A DNA stretch of 64,000 bases from Kribbella monticola (lineage in GTDB: Bacteria > Actinomycetota > Actinomycetes > Propionibacteriales > Kribbellaceae), in NCBI RefSeq assembly GCF_003261635.1, contig NZ_QFXK01000039.1:434001-498000 (forward strand), written 5' to 3'. The notes under the pieces were generated by a model. That model was given only the letters and a program-made list of their open reading frames with translations. It had not been told where the DNA came from and searched no databases. Position numbers and translations under genes: made by a program. Positions 8,432 to 16,411 of the stretch are shown piece after piece. Within the stretch, counting starts at the first letter, position 1. Every line of letters starts with the position of its first letter.

Positions 8432-9097
8432 GTGCTCTTACAGATCGCGATGCTGATGCCGAACTGGATGGACCCGGAATACCTGCTGAACTGGCTGGGT
8501 GACTGGTCACTCTGGGGCACGGCCGCGGTCGTCTTCATCGAATGCGGGTTGCTGTTCCCGATCCTGCCCGGTGACTCGCTGCTGTTCGCGGTCGGGCTGT
8601 TCATCGCCCGGGGCGCCATCGACGTGCCGCTGTGGCTGGCCTGCGTGATCCTGACCGTCTCCGCGTTCCTCGGCAACGTGTCCGGCTACTACATCGGCCG
8701 GGCGCTCGGGACGTCGTTGTTCCGGAACCCGGACGCGAAGTTCCTGAAACCGAAGTACATCGAGCAGACGCACGACTTCTTCGAGCGGTACGGTCCGCGG
8801 GCGCTGGTGCTGGCCCGGTTCGTGCCGATCGTGCGCACGTTCATCACGATCGTGGCCGGTGCCGGCCGGATGGACCCGCGCAAGTTCTTCCTCTGGACCG
8901 GCATCGGCGCGGTCCTGTGGGCCACCGGCATCACGTTGCTCGGGCACGCCCTGGGCAAGGTGAAGTTCATCCACGACCACCTCGAGCCGGCCCTGGTCCT
9001 GCTGGTGCTGATCTCGCTGGTGCCGATGCTGATCGAGTACCTGCTGGCCAGGCGCCGCGGGCGGAACTCAGTGGGCGAACGGGAAGTGGGCGTCTGA
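8432..9097 (+). CDS. DedA family membrane protein
   Basis: A 221-residue integral membrane protein of the DedA/SNARE-associated family, a group implicated in lipid flippase and envelope homeostasis functions. Family hallmarks are visible: the re-entrant Glu/Pro/Gly/Asp stretch (FIECGLLFPILPGDSLLF), NVSGYYIGRALG, and the second conserved loop FxxRFxPxxRTF as LARFVPIVRTFITIVAGAGRM. Four to five hydrophobic segments follow. The GTG at 8432 is chosen because it lies six bases after TACCCT (leaderless pattern); ATG codons at 8450 and 8456 are alternatives. The last 30 bases overlap the convergent gene. Confidence 0.87.
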   Translation: MLLQIAMLMPNWMDPEYLLNWLGDWSLWGTAAVVFIECGLLFPILPGDSLLFAVGLFIARGAIDVPLWLACVILTVSAFLGNVSGYYIGRALGTSLFRNPDAKFLKPKYIEQTHDFFERYGPRALVLARFVPIVRTFITIVAGAGRMDPRKFFLWTGIGAVLWATGITLLGHALGKVKFIHDHLEPALVLLVLISLVPMLIEYLLARRRGRNSVGEREVGV

Positions 9098-9472
9098 CCA
9101 GACGTAGTCGGTGCTGAGCTCGCTCAGCTCCGCTACGCCGACCTGACCGCCCGGTAGCGGGCCGACCACCTGGCCGGACCCGAGTGAACACGCCACCCGG
9201 ATCCGGTCCGCCGCCTGGTACCAGACCAGTGCCCCCCGTGGCACCGCCCCTTCGTGCAACAGGGCGTGATGGTCGAGCCAGCGCAGGGCGTCGGCCGGAT
9301 CGTGCCAGCCGCTGTCCTGCGCGTATCCGAACGCCATGCGCTGGAACTTCAGCGACCAGTCCTGCCAGGCCGCGGACCCCACCCGCTCCAGCTGCCAACT
9401 CAGCGCGGACTCCGTGTCCCGCGGGTTCGAGACCCACTCGACAGTCCGGCGCTCCACCGCGATCTCCCCCAT
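9068..9472 (-). CDS. Hypothetical protein resembling a degenerate NlpC/CHAP-type domain
   Basis: A 134-residue soluble protein. The ATG at 9472 has GGGGGAG about 8 bases upstream. The order ALSW-QLERVGS, then WSLKFQRMAFGYA, then PRGALVWYQ resembles the layout of NlpC/P60- or CHAP-like proteins in which a Cys sits at the position of this Ser (WSLKF) and PRGALVFW precedes the catalytic His. Here neither Cys nor His is evident, so if the likeness is real the protein is not a peptidase. It has no signal peptide. It overlaps the end of the DedA gene by 30 bases. The family call is tentative. Confidence 0.55.
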   Translation of the reverse strand: MGEIAVERRTVEWVSNPRDTESALSWQLERVGSAAWQDWSLKFQRMAFGYAQDSGWHDPADALRWLDHHALLHEGAVPRGALVWYQAADRIRVACSLGSGQVVGPLPGGQVGVAELSELSTDYVWSDAHFPFAH

Positions 9473-9560
9473 GGCCGTGCTCCCCCATCCGCCGGCCGTT
9501 GCCGAGGCATGCAGAATTCTCACCCGCCCACATACACCGCCGATACATTCCAACCATCAC

Positions 9561-9598
9561 CTCGTGAAGAGATGCGGTATCTCGTGAAGAGATGCGGT
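9561..9598. repeat. 18-base direct repeat, two copies with 20-base period
   Basis: CTCGTGAAGAGATGCGGT occurs at 9561-9578 and again at 9581-9598, just beyond the stop of the SARP gene (9603). The middle can fold as ATCTC-GTGAA-GAGAT (9579-9593). It may act as part of the transcription end of the SARP gene or as a protein site for the small gene's upstream region. Confidence 0.5.
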
Positions 9599-9602
9599 GA
9601 CG

Positions 9603-12600
9603 TCAGCCGGTGGCCTGGGTGGTGGGTGCCAGGGCGGCGAGGGCCTGGCGGGATTCGGTGAGTTTGGTGTCGTTGCCGACCTGTTGCCAGGCACGGACCG
9701 CGCGGCTGAGGTAGCGGCGGGCGAAGTCTTCGTTGCCGGTGCTCGCGTGCAGCCGGCCGAGGTGCAGCGCCGCGGCGCCCTCGACACTGCGATCGCCGAG
9801 CCTGGTACCGATCTCGATCGCGTCCAGCAGCATTCGCCGCGCTGCTGCACCTTCGCCGACCAGGATGAGCGCGTGCCCCAGTTCGGCCCGTGTGTACGCC
9901 GCGCAGTGGTCGTCACCGAGTCCGTTGAAGATCGCCAGCGACGCCTGCAACTGGCGGACCGCCTGCGCCGGGTTGCCCTGCTGTACCCGGAGTCCCGCGA
10001 TCCCTCGGCGTACCTTGGCGACCCGGTGCACGTCGCCTCGGCGTACGCCGGTCAGGTAGGCCTCGGCCAGGTACCGCCCGGCCATCACCAGATCGCCGCG
10101 CGCCCGCCAGATCGACGCGGCCGCCGTCCGGGCGACCGCCTCGCCGTTGGCGTTCTGCACCTCGACAAAGGCATCGAAGGCCCGCTCGTACTGCGCGAGC
10201 GCTTCGTCCGGCCGGCCGCGTTCCCGCAGCCACGTCCCCAGCCCGACCGCGCTGACGCCCGTCCCGAGCCGGTCGCCGACCTCGGCGAAGATCGTCGCCG
10301 CCTCGTTCAGGTGGTACCAGGCGGGCTCCCAGTCGTCGCGGTAGAGCGCGAGCTGGCCGAGGTTGCGGTGCATGATCGCCTCACCGTGCCGGTTCCCGCA
10401 CGCGATCGCGCTGGCCAGGCCGGCCTGGTGCGACTCGTTCCAGTCGTCGAAGCCGGCCCGCATGTCGAGGTACGGCCCCCAGCCGGCCGCGATCCGCCAG
10501 GCGTACTCGTGCAGCCCGTTCTGCGCCGCGGCCCTGATCGCCGGGACGAACGTGCTCCGATCGCTGTCGAACCAGGCGATCGCGTCCGCGTCCGTGAACG
10601 GCGCAGGCCCTGGTGACGGCGCGGGACCGGGCTGGTCGAGCACTCCGAAGTACACGACCGGTAACGCGGCGCCGGCCCGGCGGACCTTGTGCAGCAGGGC
10701 ATCCAGGACCGTCGTGAGGTCCTTGACCGCCTGCGCCTTCTGCTCCTCGTCGCCGACGCCGATCGCATGCAGCCGGAGCAGATCGTGCACCCTGTACCGC
10801 GCTTTGCCGCTGTCGTCGACCGAGCTGATCTGGACCAGGTTCACCTCGATCAGGCGATCCAGGCTTCGGCGTACCGAGGCAGGTGAAGCGACCGGTTCGA
10901 GTACGCGAGCGGAGAAGACGCCGACCGCGAACCGTCCGATCAGCCGGTAGAGCCGAGCCTCCTCGGCGCTGAGCGAGCCGTAGCTCAGATCCGCACTGGT
11001 CCGTACGGCGAGCTCCCCGATGCTCAGCTCGTCCAGCCGCTGGGTCTCGTCCCGCAATCGCCGGGCCAGCTCGGTCGGGCTCAGGTCGGGCCGCTGCGCC
11101 AAGCGTGAGGCGACGATCCGGATCGCCAGCGGCAGGTTGCCGCAGGCCGACAGGATCTCTTCGGCCGCGGGCGACTTGGTATCGACACGACCGCTGCCGG
11201 CGACGCGCTCCAGCAACTCGGACGCCTCGCTGTCGTTGAAGGTGTCCAACGGCATGCTGTCCGCACCGGCGAGGTCGATCAAGCGGTTACGGCTGGTGAC
11301 GACCACCGCCGAGGCACCGGTTCCAGGCATCAACGGCGCGACCTGGCCGGCCGAAGCCACGTCGTCGAGGATGATCAGCACCCGGCGGCTGGCCAGCTCG
11401 GACCGCAGCATCGCCGACCTGCGATCCGGGTCCGTAGGTACGGCGTAGTCCGGCATGTTCAGGCTGAGCAGCAGGTCCGTCAGCGCACCACCGGCGTCGC
11501 GCGGCTGGGTGGCGCCGCGCATGTCCAGGTAGATCTGACCGTCCGGGAAGCTGTCCCGGACCAGGTGCCCGAGCCGGACGGCCAGCGAGGTCTTGCCTGT
11601 CCCGGGCGCTCCCGAGATCACCGCGACCGGCGGACGCACCGGATCGCGTCCACAGACCAGATCCCGCAACTGCTCGAGCTTCTGCTTCCGGCCGCTGAAG
11701 TCGGGCAGGTCGAGCGGCAACTGACTCGGCGGCCGCTGCGGATCCGAGAGCACCGGCGCTGCCATCGGACCCGGTACTACGTCCTCGCCCGGCGGCCGGC
11801 GATTCGTCGTACGGGCTGCTGGGATGCCTGGGTCGGGCCAGTTCGCCGACCGGCCGTTCTCGGCGCGGGCGCCGGCGGCCAGGAGTTCGGGGCCCGGTTC
11901 GATGTTCAGCTCATCCGCGAGGGTCTGGACGGCTTTGCGGTACGCCGCCCGCGCTTCACCGGTTCGGCCGGCTGCCACCAGCGCGTCGACGAGCCGCCGC
12001 CAGAGCTGTTCGTCGTACGGGTCCTCGGTGAGACGCCCGCTGAGCAGCACAGCCGCGCCGGTCGCGTCGCCGTACTCGAGCCGCAGGTCGAGTAGTCCGT
12101 CGACGAGCCCCCGGTACTGCGCTTCCAGCCGGGAGATGGAGCCTTCCCAGGCCGCCGACATCGTCAGGTCCTCCAGCGGATGTCCTCGCCACAGCGTGTA
12201 GGCGTGCGACAGCACCTCCATGGCCTGGCGGCTCTCACCGACGTCGCGCAGGTGACCGCCTTCAGCCAGCAGGGACTCGAACCGGCTGGAGTCCAGCTCG
12301 TCGACACCGACCTCGATGCTGTACCCGGCGGCGGACGTGTCGATCGGCGCCGGCAACCCGGCATCCTGCAGGACACCGCGCAGCGCACGGACGTAGGTGC
12401 GGATGTTCGCCGTCGCCGAGCGGGGCGGACTGCCCTCCCAGAGGGCGTCGGCGATCAGGTCGGTGGAGACGAACCGGTTCGGGTGCAGCAGCAAGGTGGC
12501 GAGCAACTGGCGTGGTTTGCTGGCCTTGAGCGGTTCGCCTTTGACCTTGCTGAGGCGCAACGGGCCGAGAATCTGGTACTTCAGATTCTCCACTTGGCTG

Positions 12601-12644
12601 CCCTCTCCGACGGTGAACGGCCCCATCGTCACATCCCGGCCCAC
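9603..12644 (-). CDS. SARP-family transcriptional regulator with NB-ARC and TPR domains (AfsR-like)
   Basis: A 1013-residue regulator. Residues about 18-110 form an OmpR-like winged-helix DNA-binding domain (LKYQILGPLRL ... ANIRTYVRALRG), 110-265 the bacterial transcriptional activation domain, then an NB-ARC ATPase with Walker A SGAPGTGKTS (near 338-348) and Walker B RVLIILDD (near 418-425), and a TPR-rich C-terminus (about 700-1000). This is the AfsR/large-SARP layout; such proteins activate secondary-metabolite or stress genes, but no biosynthetic cluster lies next to it. The GTG at 12644 gives the longest form; an ATG at 12626 is equally possible since neither has a clear ribosome site. 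Spaced direct repeats lie just upstream. Confidence 0.85.
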   Translation of the reverse strand: MGRDVTMGPFTVGEGSQVENLKYQILGPLRLSKVKGEPLKASKPRQLLATLLLHPNRFVSTDLIADALWEGSPPRSATANIRTYVRALRGVLQDAGLPAPIDTSAAGYSIEVGVDELDSSRFESLLAEGGHLRDVGESRQAMEVLSHAYTLWRGHPLEDLTMSAAWEGSISRLEAQYRGLVDGLLDLRLEYGDATGAAVLLSGRLTEDPYDEQLWRRLVDALVAAGRTGEARAAYRKAVQTLADELNIEPGPELLAAGARAENGRSANWPDPGIPAARTTNRRPPGEDVVPGPMAAPVLSDPQRPPSQLPLDLPDFSGRKQKLEQLRDLVCGRDPVRPPVAVISGAPGTGKTSLAVRLGHLVRDSFPDGQIYLDMRGATQPRDAGGALTDLLLSLNMPDYAVPTDPDRRSAMLRSELASRRVLIILDDVASAGQVAPLMPGTGASAVVVTSRNRLIDLAGADSMPLDTFNDSEASELLERVAGSGRVDTKSPAAEEILSACGNLPLAIRIVASRLAQRPDLSPTELARRLRDETQRLDELSIGELAVRTSADLSYGSLSAEEARLYRLIGRFAVGVFSARVLEPVASPASVRRSLDRLIEVNLVQISSVDDSGKARYRVHDLLRLHAIGVGDEEQKAQAVKDLTTVLDALLHKVRRAGAALPVVYFGVLDQPGPAPSPGPAPFTDADAIAWFDSDRSTFVPAIRAAAQNGLHEYAWRIAAGWGPYLDMRAGFDDWNESHQAGLASAIACGNRHGEAIMHRNLGQLALYRDDWEPAWYHLNEAATIFAEVGDRLGTGVSAVGLGTWLRERGRPDEALAQYERAFDAFVEVQNANGEAVARTAAASIWRARGDLVMAGRYLAEAYLTGVRRGDVHRVAKVRRGIAGLRVQQGNPAQAVRQLQASLAIFNGLGDDHCAAYTRAELGHALILVGEGAAARRMLLDAIEIGTRLGDRSVEGAAALHLGRLHASTGNEDFARRYLSRAVRAWQQVGNDTKLTESRQALAALAPTTQATG

Positions 12645-12669
12645 CTGCCGGGAAGCGCCCGGCGCTGCG

Positions 12670-12699
12670 ATGTACGTCGCGATGTACGGCGGATGTATC
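12670..12699. promoter_or_regulatory. Three heptamer direct repeats upstream of the SARP gene (possible SARP box)
   Basis: ATGTACG at 12670-12676, ATGTACG at 12682-12688 and ATGTATC at 12693-12699 are spaced 12 and 11 bases start to start, one helical turn apart, and lie 26-55 bases before the SARP start. SARP proteins are known to bind heptameric direct repeats with 11-base spacing that overlap the -35 region. The rest of the 294-base gap to the LemA stop is GC-rich with no other feature seen. Confidence 0.45.
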
Positions 12700-12938
12700 C
12701 GGGCCCGGCACTGTTGTCCTCGGTACCGGGGGGAGGGCAGGCCCGGGAGTGGCGAGTGACCATCGTCGCACCCGGGCCTGGAATTGACCTGGGTTCACTG
12801 AGCTTCGGCCGCGGGGCGGGGCCGGGGGGAGTTCGCGAGAGCGGTTCGGGGGACGGCGAAACGGCCGGAACCGCGCCTTGCGACACGGTCCCGGCCGAAG
12901 CTCAGGGAATCCGGAACACCGGTGGCAGTGCGGGGGTG

Positions 12939-13742
12939 TTACTGCCCACCGGTGAACGGCGGTTGGCCGTCCTGCGGTCCGGGGGCACCCGCGGGCGGCC
13001 CACCCACCGGCGGCTGACCGGCGTACGGCGACTGGCCCTGCGGCGGGAACTGGGGCTGACCCTGTTGGGGATATCCGCCCTGCTCGTTACCGGGCATCTG
13101 CGGCTGGATCTGGCCCGACGACTGACTGCCCTGCTGCATCTGCGGCGGCGCCTGCTCACCGGCGACCGAGCCGATGGTGCCGAACGAGACCTGCGGGACC
13201 GAGCGGACCGACTCGTCCTTGACCTCGAAGTAGCCGGCCTTCTCGAACTTGAACCCGCCCGCGATCAGGTTCGACGGGAACGACTCGACCCGGGTGTTGT
13301 AGTCGCCCACGTTCGCGTTGTAGAACCGGCGGCCGGCCGCGATCCGGTCCTCGGTGTCGGTCAGCTCGCGCTGCAGGTTGAGGAAGTTCTGGTTCGACTG
13401 GATCTGCGGGTAGGCCTCGACCGAGATCATCATCTGCCGCAGCGCGCCCGACAGCTGCCCCTCGGCGGCGGCCCGCTGCTCCGGCGACGCGCCTTCCGCG
13501 CTGACCGCCTGCGTCCGCAGCCGGGCGACCTCCTCGAACACGTGCCGCTCGTGCGCGGCGAACGCCCGGACGGTCTCGACCAGGTTCGGGATCAGGTCGT
13601 AGCGGCGGTGCAGTTCGACGTCGATCTGCCGCCAGGACTCCTGGATCAGGTTCCGCTGCTTGACGAACCGGTTGTACGAAACGATCAGCGCGATCGCCAC
13701 GATCACAACGATCGCGACAACCACCACGATGACAAGCGTCAT
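12939..13742 (-). CDS. lemA: LemA family membrane protein with Gln/Pro/Gly-rich tail
   Basis: A 267-residue protein. Residues 1-22 are one hydrophobic segment (very Val/Ile-rich), followed by the LemA helical domain (about 25-190) with the family signatures SYNRFVKQRNLIQESW, VELHRRYDLIPNLVETV and the FNLQRELTDTEDRI-like helix. The last 75 residues are a low-complexity Q/P/G tail not needed for the fold. LemA proteins are widespread, of uncertain function, and often stand beside other membrane proteins of the DUF3137/TPM type. Here it closes an operon of three paralogous membrane proteins, 58 bases behind the nearest, suggesting a shared complex. Confidence 0.88.
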   Translation of the reverse strand: MTLVIVVVVAIVVIVAIALIVSYNRFVKQRNLIQESWRQIDVELHRRYDLIPNLVETVRAFAAHERHVFEEVARLRTQAVSAEGASPEQRAAAEGQLSGALRQMMISVEAYPQIQSNQNFLNLQRELTDTEDRIAAGRRFYNANVGDYNTRVESFPSNLIAGGFKFEKAGYFEVKDESVRSVPQVSFGTIGSVAGEQAPPQMQQGSQSSGQIQPQMPGNEQGGYPQQGQPQFPPQGQSPYAGQPPVGGPPAGAPGPQDGQPPFTGGQ

Positions 13743-13800
13743 TCCCTGCTCCCGAGTCTCGAAGATCCTCCCGCGACTCTAACCCCGCCCCGGGTCCGCA

Positions 13801-14469
13801 TCAGTCAGCGCGACGCGCAGCACGCCCGTAGTCCGCCCACACGAACGACGGAATCAGCTCGGCAATCCCAGCCAGGTACTCCGCCCGCTCAAGAACCATC
13901 GCCGGCAGCAGCCGCCCCTCGGTCCAGCACACCAGATCAGCGCCTTCGATCCGCCACGGCAAGCCCTCACCGGAGAGGAGGAAGGCCATCATCCGCGGAT
14001 GCATCATCGCGTGCCCGTAGCGCCGGTCTGCCGCGGCAACGGCGAACTCGCGGTTGAACTCCTCGCTCTCCGGCTCGATCCGGTGCGACCGGAACGAGTC
14101 CAGCACGCCGGAACCCGGCCAGCGGTAGGTCATCTCGATTTGGGGCAACTCGGCCTGCAGCCGGATGACCAGCACGACGAACTGCTGTGCGGGTCTACCG
14201 ATGTCGATGTACATGTAGTCGAAAGCAATTACGCGGCGGCCGTGCCGGTAGCCGGTGAGGACGTTGCGCGCGACCCGGATATCGCCTCGCCCGAAAGGCG
14301 AGCCGCGCCAACGGCGTACCAATTCCCTGTTGGAAGCCGCGTAGAAGAAGCCGATCTCGAGCGCGTACTCGGCCAGCGCCCGGTCCACGGAATCGCGTGA
14401 GCGGAACGCGCGGACCACCACGATCCCCAGCCCCGCCAGCACTGCGAGAACTCCGGAGAAGGCGAGCAT
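13801..14469 (-). CDS. Membrane-anchored protein, tandem paralogue 3 of 3
   Basis: A 222-residue protein with one N-terminal hydrophobic segment and a globular domain shared with the two upstream genes: GSPFGRGDxxxARNVLTG, IAFDYMY, FNREFAVAAADRRYGHAMMHPRMM, LPWRIEG and a C-terminal IPSFVWADY. It is the most divergent copy (the PxLEVxHE segment and HTPTE motif are lost). The ATG overlaps the stop of paralogue 2 (ATGA). The FNRxFxVxxxDxRxxxxxxHPxxM core resembles what I recall of DUF3137, a family often next to LemA; I cannot verify this here. Confidence 0.7.
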   Translation of the reverse strand: MLAFSGVLAVLAGLGIVVVRAFRSRDSVDRALAEYALEIGFFYAASNRELVRRWRGSPFGRGDIRVARNVLTGYRHGRRVIAFDYMYIDIGRPAQQFVVLVIRLQAELPQIEMTYRWPGSGVLDSFRSHRIEPESEEFNREFAVAAADRRYGHAMMHPRMMAFLLSGEGLPWRIEGADLVCWTEGRLLPAMVLERAEYLAGIAELIPSFVWADYGRAARRAD

Positions 14470-15143
14470 CACGTGCGGGGGTCGGTGTTGGTGTAGTCGC
14501 GCCAGATGAAGGGTGGGATGTGGTTGGCGATCTGGGTGAGGAGGGTGAGGCGGCGTTCCAGTTCGGTGGGGGTGTGGGTGCCGGCGTACCAGCCGAGGAG
14601 GTGTTCGTCCATGATTCGCCAGCCGAACTCGCCGCGGTCGAGGAGGAGCTCCATCAGGCGGGGGTGGATGACCGCGCGGGCGTACTTCTCGTCCGGCGAG
14701 GTGATCCGGAACGTCCGGTTGAAGATCTCGCTCTCGAACCGGATGTCCTGGCGTGCCTCGACCGGGTTGACGAGCAGCTTCTCGTGCTCGACCTCCAGCC
14801 ACGGCAACGCCGCCGGGAGTTGCATCGCGATGACCCCGAACCGGCGCGGCGGTTTGTCCGATCGCACCCGGAACGGCTGATAGCTGTAGTCGAAGGCGAT
14901 GAACTTGCGCCCGTCCCACGATCCACGCAGTACGTTCGTCGCCGACCGCTCGTCGCCGCGCCCGAACGGCTCCCCCGGCCATTTGCCGACCAAGCCCGGC
15001 TCGTCGGGGTTGAACGACCATCCGCGGGCCGCCGCAAGCTCGCTGACCAGACTCATGCGTGCCTGGGTCGACAGCCAGCGCCGTACGAGAAATGCGACCG
15101 CGACGGCGATCAGCAGCAGCGATACAAGCGTCGTACCTTCCAT
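14469..15143 (-). CDS. Membrane-anchored protein, tandem paralogue 2 of 3
   Basis: A 224-residue protein: N-terminal hydrophobic helix (about 5-20), then the shared domain with GEPFGRGDxxxATNVLRG, FIAFDYSYQ, ALPWLEVEHEKLL, DIRFESEIFNRTFRITSPDEKYARAVIHPRLMELL, HTPTELERRL and IPPFIWRDY. No catalytic motif is recognised. It lies 9 bases after paralogue 1 and overlaps paralogue 3 by one base. The 3' third of the coding strand is strikingly C/A-rich. Function unknown; position suggests work with LemA at the membrane. Confidence 0.72.
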   Translation of the reverse strand: MEGTTLVSLLLIAVAVAFLVRRWLSTQARMSLVSELAAARGWSFNPDEPGLVGKWPGEPFGRGDERSATNVLRGSWDGRKFIAFDYSYQPFRVRSDKPPRRFGVIAMQLPAALPWLEVEHEKLLVNPVEARQDIRFESEIFNRTFRITSPDEKYARAVIHPRLMELLLDRGEFGWRIMDEHLLGWYAGTHTPTELERRLTLLTQIANHIPPFIWRDYTNTDPRT

Positions 15144-15152
15144 CGCTGAAGG

Positions 15153-15848
15153 CTATTGCCTGCTCGGGTCGACTCCTGCGTAGTCGCGCCAGACGTACGG
15201 CGGAATGTTGGCGAGCACCGATTGGAGGAGCTGGAGGCGGTTCATCACCTCGGTGGGAGTGTGTGGGCCGGCGTCCCAGCCGACCAGCGAGTTGCCCTCG
15301 ATCCGCCAGGCGATCTCGCCGCGGGCCAGCAGGAGTTCCATCATCTGCGGGTGGATCACCGCGTGCCCGAAGCGCTGGTCGGCCGCGGTCACCCGGAAGG
15401 TCCGGTTGAACTGCTCGCTCTCGAACCGGATGTCGCCGAAGCCGAGCGCCTTCGCGACCGCGCCGCCGAAGATGCCTTCGTGCCCGACCTCGAGGTTCGG
15501 CAGCGGCGCCGGCAACTGCATCACCACGACGCCGAACTTGTGCGTCGTGGTGCGGCGCTGGCCTTTCCCGTTCGTCGTGTGGGTCTGGTAGCTGTAGTCG
15601 AAGGCAACCATCTGGTGACCCTGGAACTGCCCGCTCAGCACATTCCGCACGCGCCAGTGATCACCGGTCTGGAACGGCGTGCCGCCCCATCGGCTCGCCA
15701 GTGCATTGTTCTCCGGCAGGTACGAGAAGCCTTGCTGCGCGGCGAAAGCGGCGAAGGCCTCGCGGCGCTTCTTCGCGTTCACGTAATTGACGTACGCGAC
15801 CAGCCCGCCGATCGCCAGGCCGGCGACGACGACGAGGGCGAGCTCCAT
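15153..15848 (-). CDS. Membrane-anchored protein, tandem paralogue 1 of 3
   Basis: A 231-residue protein and the most complete copy: hydrophobic helix (about 3-22), then GTPFQTGDHWRVRNVLSG, MVAFDYSYQ, LPNLEVGHEGIF, DIRFESEQFNRTFRVTAADQRF, HAVIHPQMMELLLARGEIAWRIEG, HTPTEVMNRL and IPPYVWRDYAG. It carries a short charged insert (TTNGKGQRRTTTH) missing from the other two. Its ATG overlaps the pyrE stop (ATGA), so it is read on a pyrE message. Function unknown. Confidence 0.74.
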   Translation of the reverse strand: MELALVVVAGLAIGGLVAYVNYVNAKKRREAFAAFAAQQGFSYLPENNALASRWGGTPFQTGDHWRVRNVLSGQFQGHQMVAFDYSYQTHTTNGKGQRRTTTHKFGVVVMQLPAPLPNLEVGHEGIFGGAVAKALGFGDIRFESEQFNRTFRVTAADQRFGHAVIHPQMMELLLARGEIAWRIEGNSLVGWDAGPHTPTEVMNRLQLLQSVLANIPPYVWRDYAGVDPSRQ

Positions 15849-16393
15849 CAGTCGAGGCCCAGCTCCTCGAGCCCGAACACCGTGCGGTACTCCAGGCCCT
15901 CCGATTCGACCTTCTCCCGCGCCCCGGTCGACCGGTCGACGATCACGGCGACAGCGACCACCTCGGCACCCGCCTCGCGCAACGCCTCGACCGCGGTCAG
16001 CACCGACCCGCCGGTGGTCGAAGTGTCCTCGACAGCGAGCACCCGGCGCCCCTTGACGTCCGGTCCCTCGATCCGCCGCTGCAACCCGTGCGTCTTCTCG
16101 GCCTTCCGTACGACGAACGCGTCGAGCTTGCGTCCCTGCTGAGCCGCCGCGTGCAGCATCGACATCGCCACCGGGTCGGCACCCAGGGTGAGCCCGCCGA
16201 CCGCGTCGTACTCCAGATCCGCGGTGAGCTCCAGCATCGCCGGCCCGATCAGCGGAGCCGCCTCGGCATCCAGCGTGATCCTGCGCAGATCGACGTAGTA
16301 ATCCGCTTCCTTGCCCGAGGCCAGCGTCACCCGCCCGTGCACGATCGCCTTGGACTTGACCTGCTCCAGCAACCCATCCCGATCAACGCTCAT
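15848..16393 (-). CDS. pyrE: Orotate phosphoribosyltransferase
   Basis: A 181-residue type I phosphoribosyltransferase that joins orotate to PRPP, giving OMP in pyrimidine synthesis. The PRPP-binding motif VLAVEDTSTTGGS (118-130) and the catalytic loop lysines (VVRKAEKTHG, Lys97 and Lys100) are visible, and ASGKEADYYVDLR fits the orotate-side N-terminus. Length is normal for the short actinobacterial form. No other pyr genes are adjacent; instead it sits second in an operon behind a sortase and ahead of three membrane-protein paralogues. Confidence 0.93.
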   Translation of the reverse strand: MSVDRDGLLEQVKSKAIVHGRVTLASGKEADYYVDLRRITLDAEAAPLIGPAMLELTADLEYDAVGGLTLGADPVAMSMLHAAAQQGRKLDAFVVRKAEKTHGLQRRIEGPDVKGRRVLAVEDTSTTGGSVLTAVEALREAGAEVVAVAVIVDRSTGAREKVESEGLEYRTVFGLEELGLD

Positions 16394-16411
16394 GAGCGTC
16401 GAGCATACGGG

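Noticed and set aside
11565..12095. Plus-strand frame opposite the SARP regulator
   Set aside because: Shadow of the SARP gene; composition biased and no motif.
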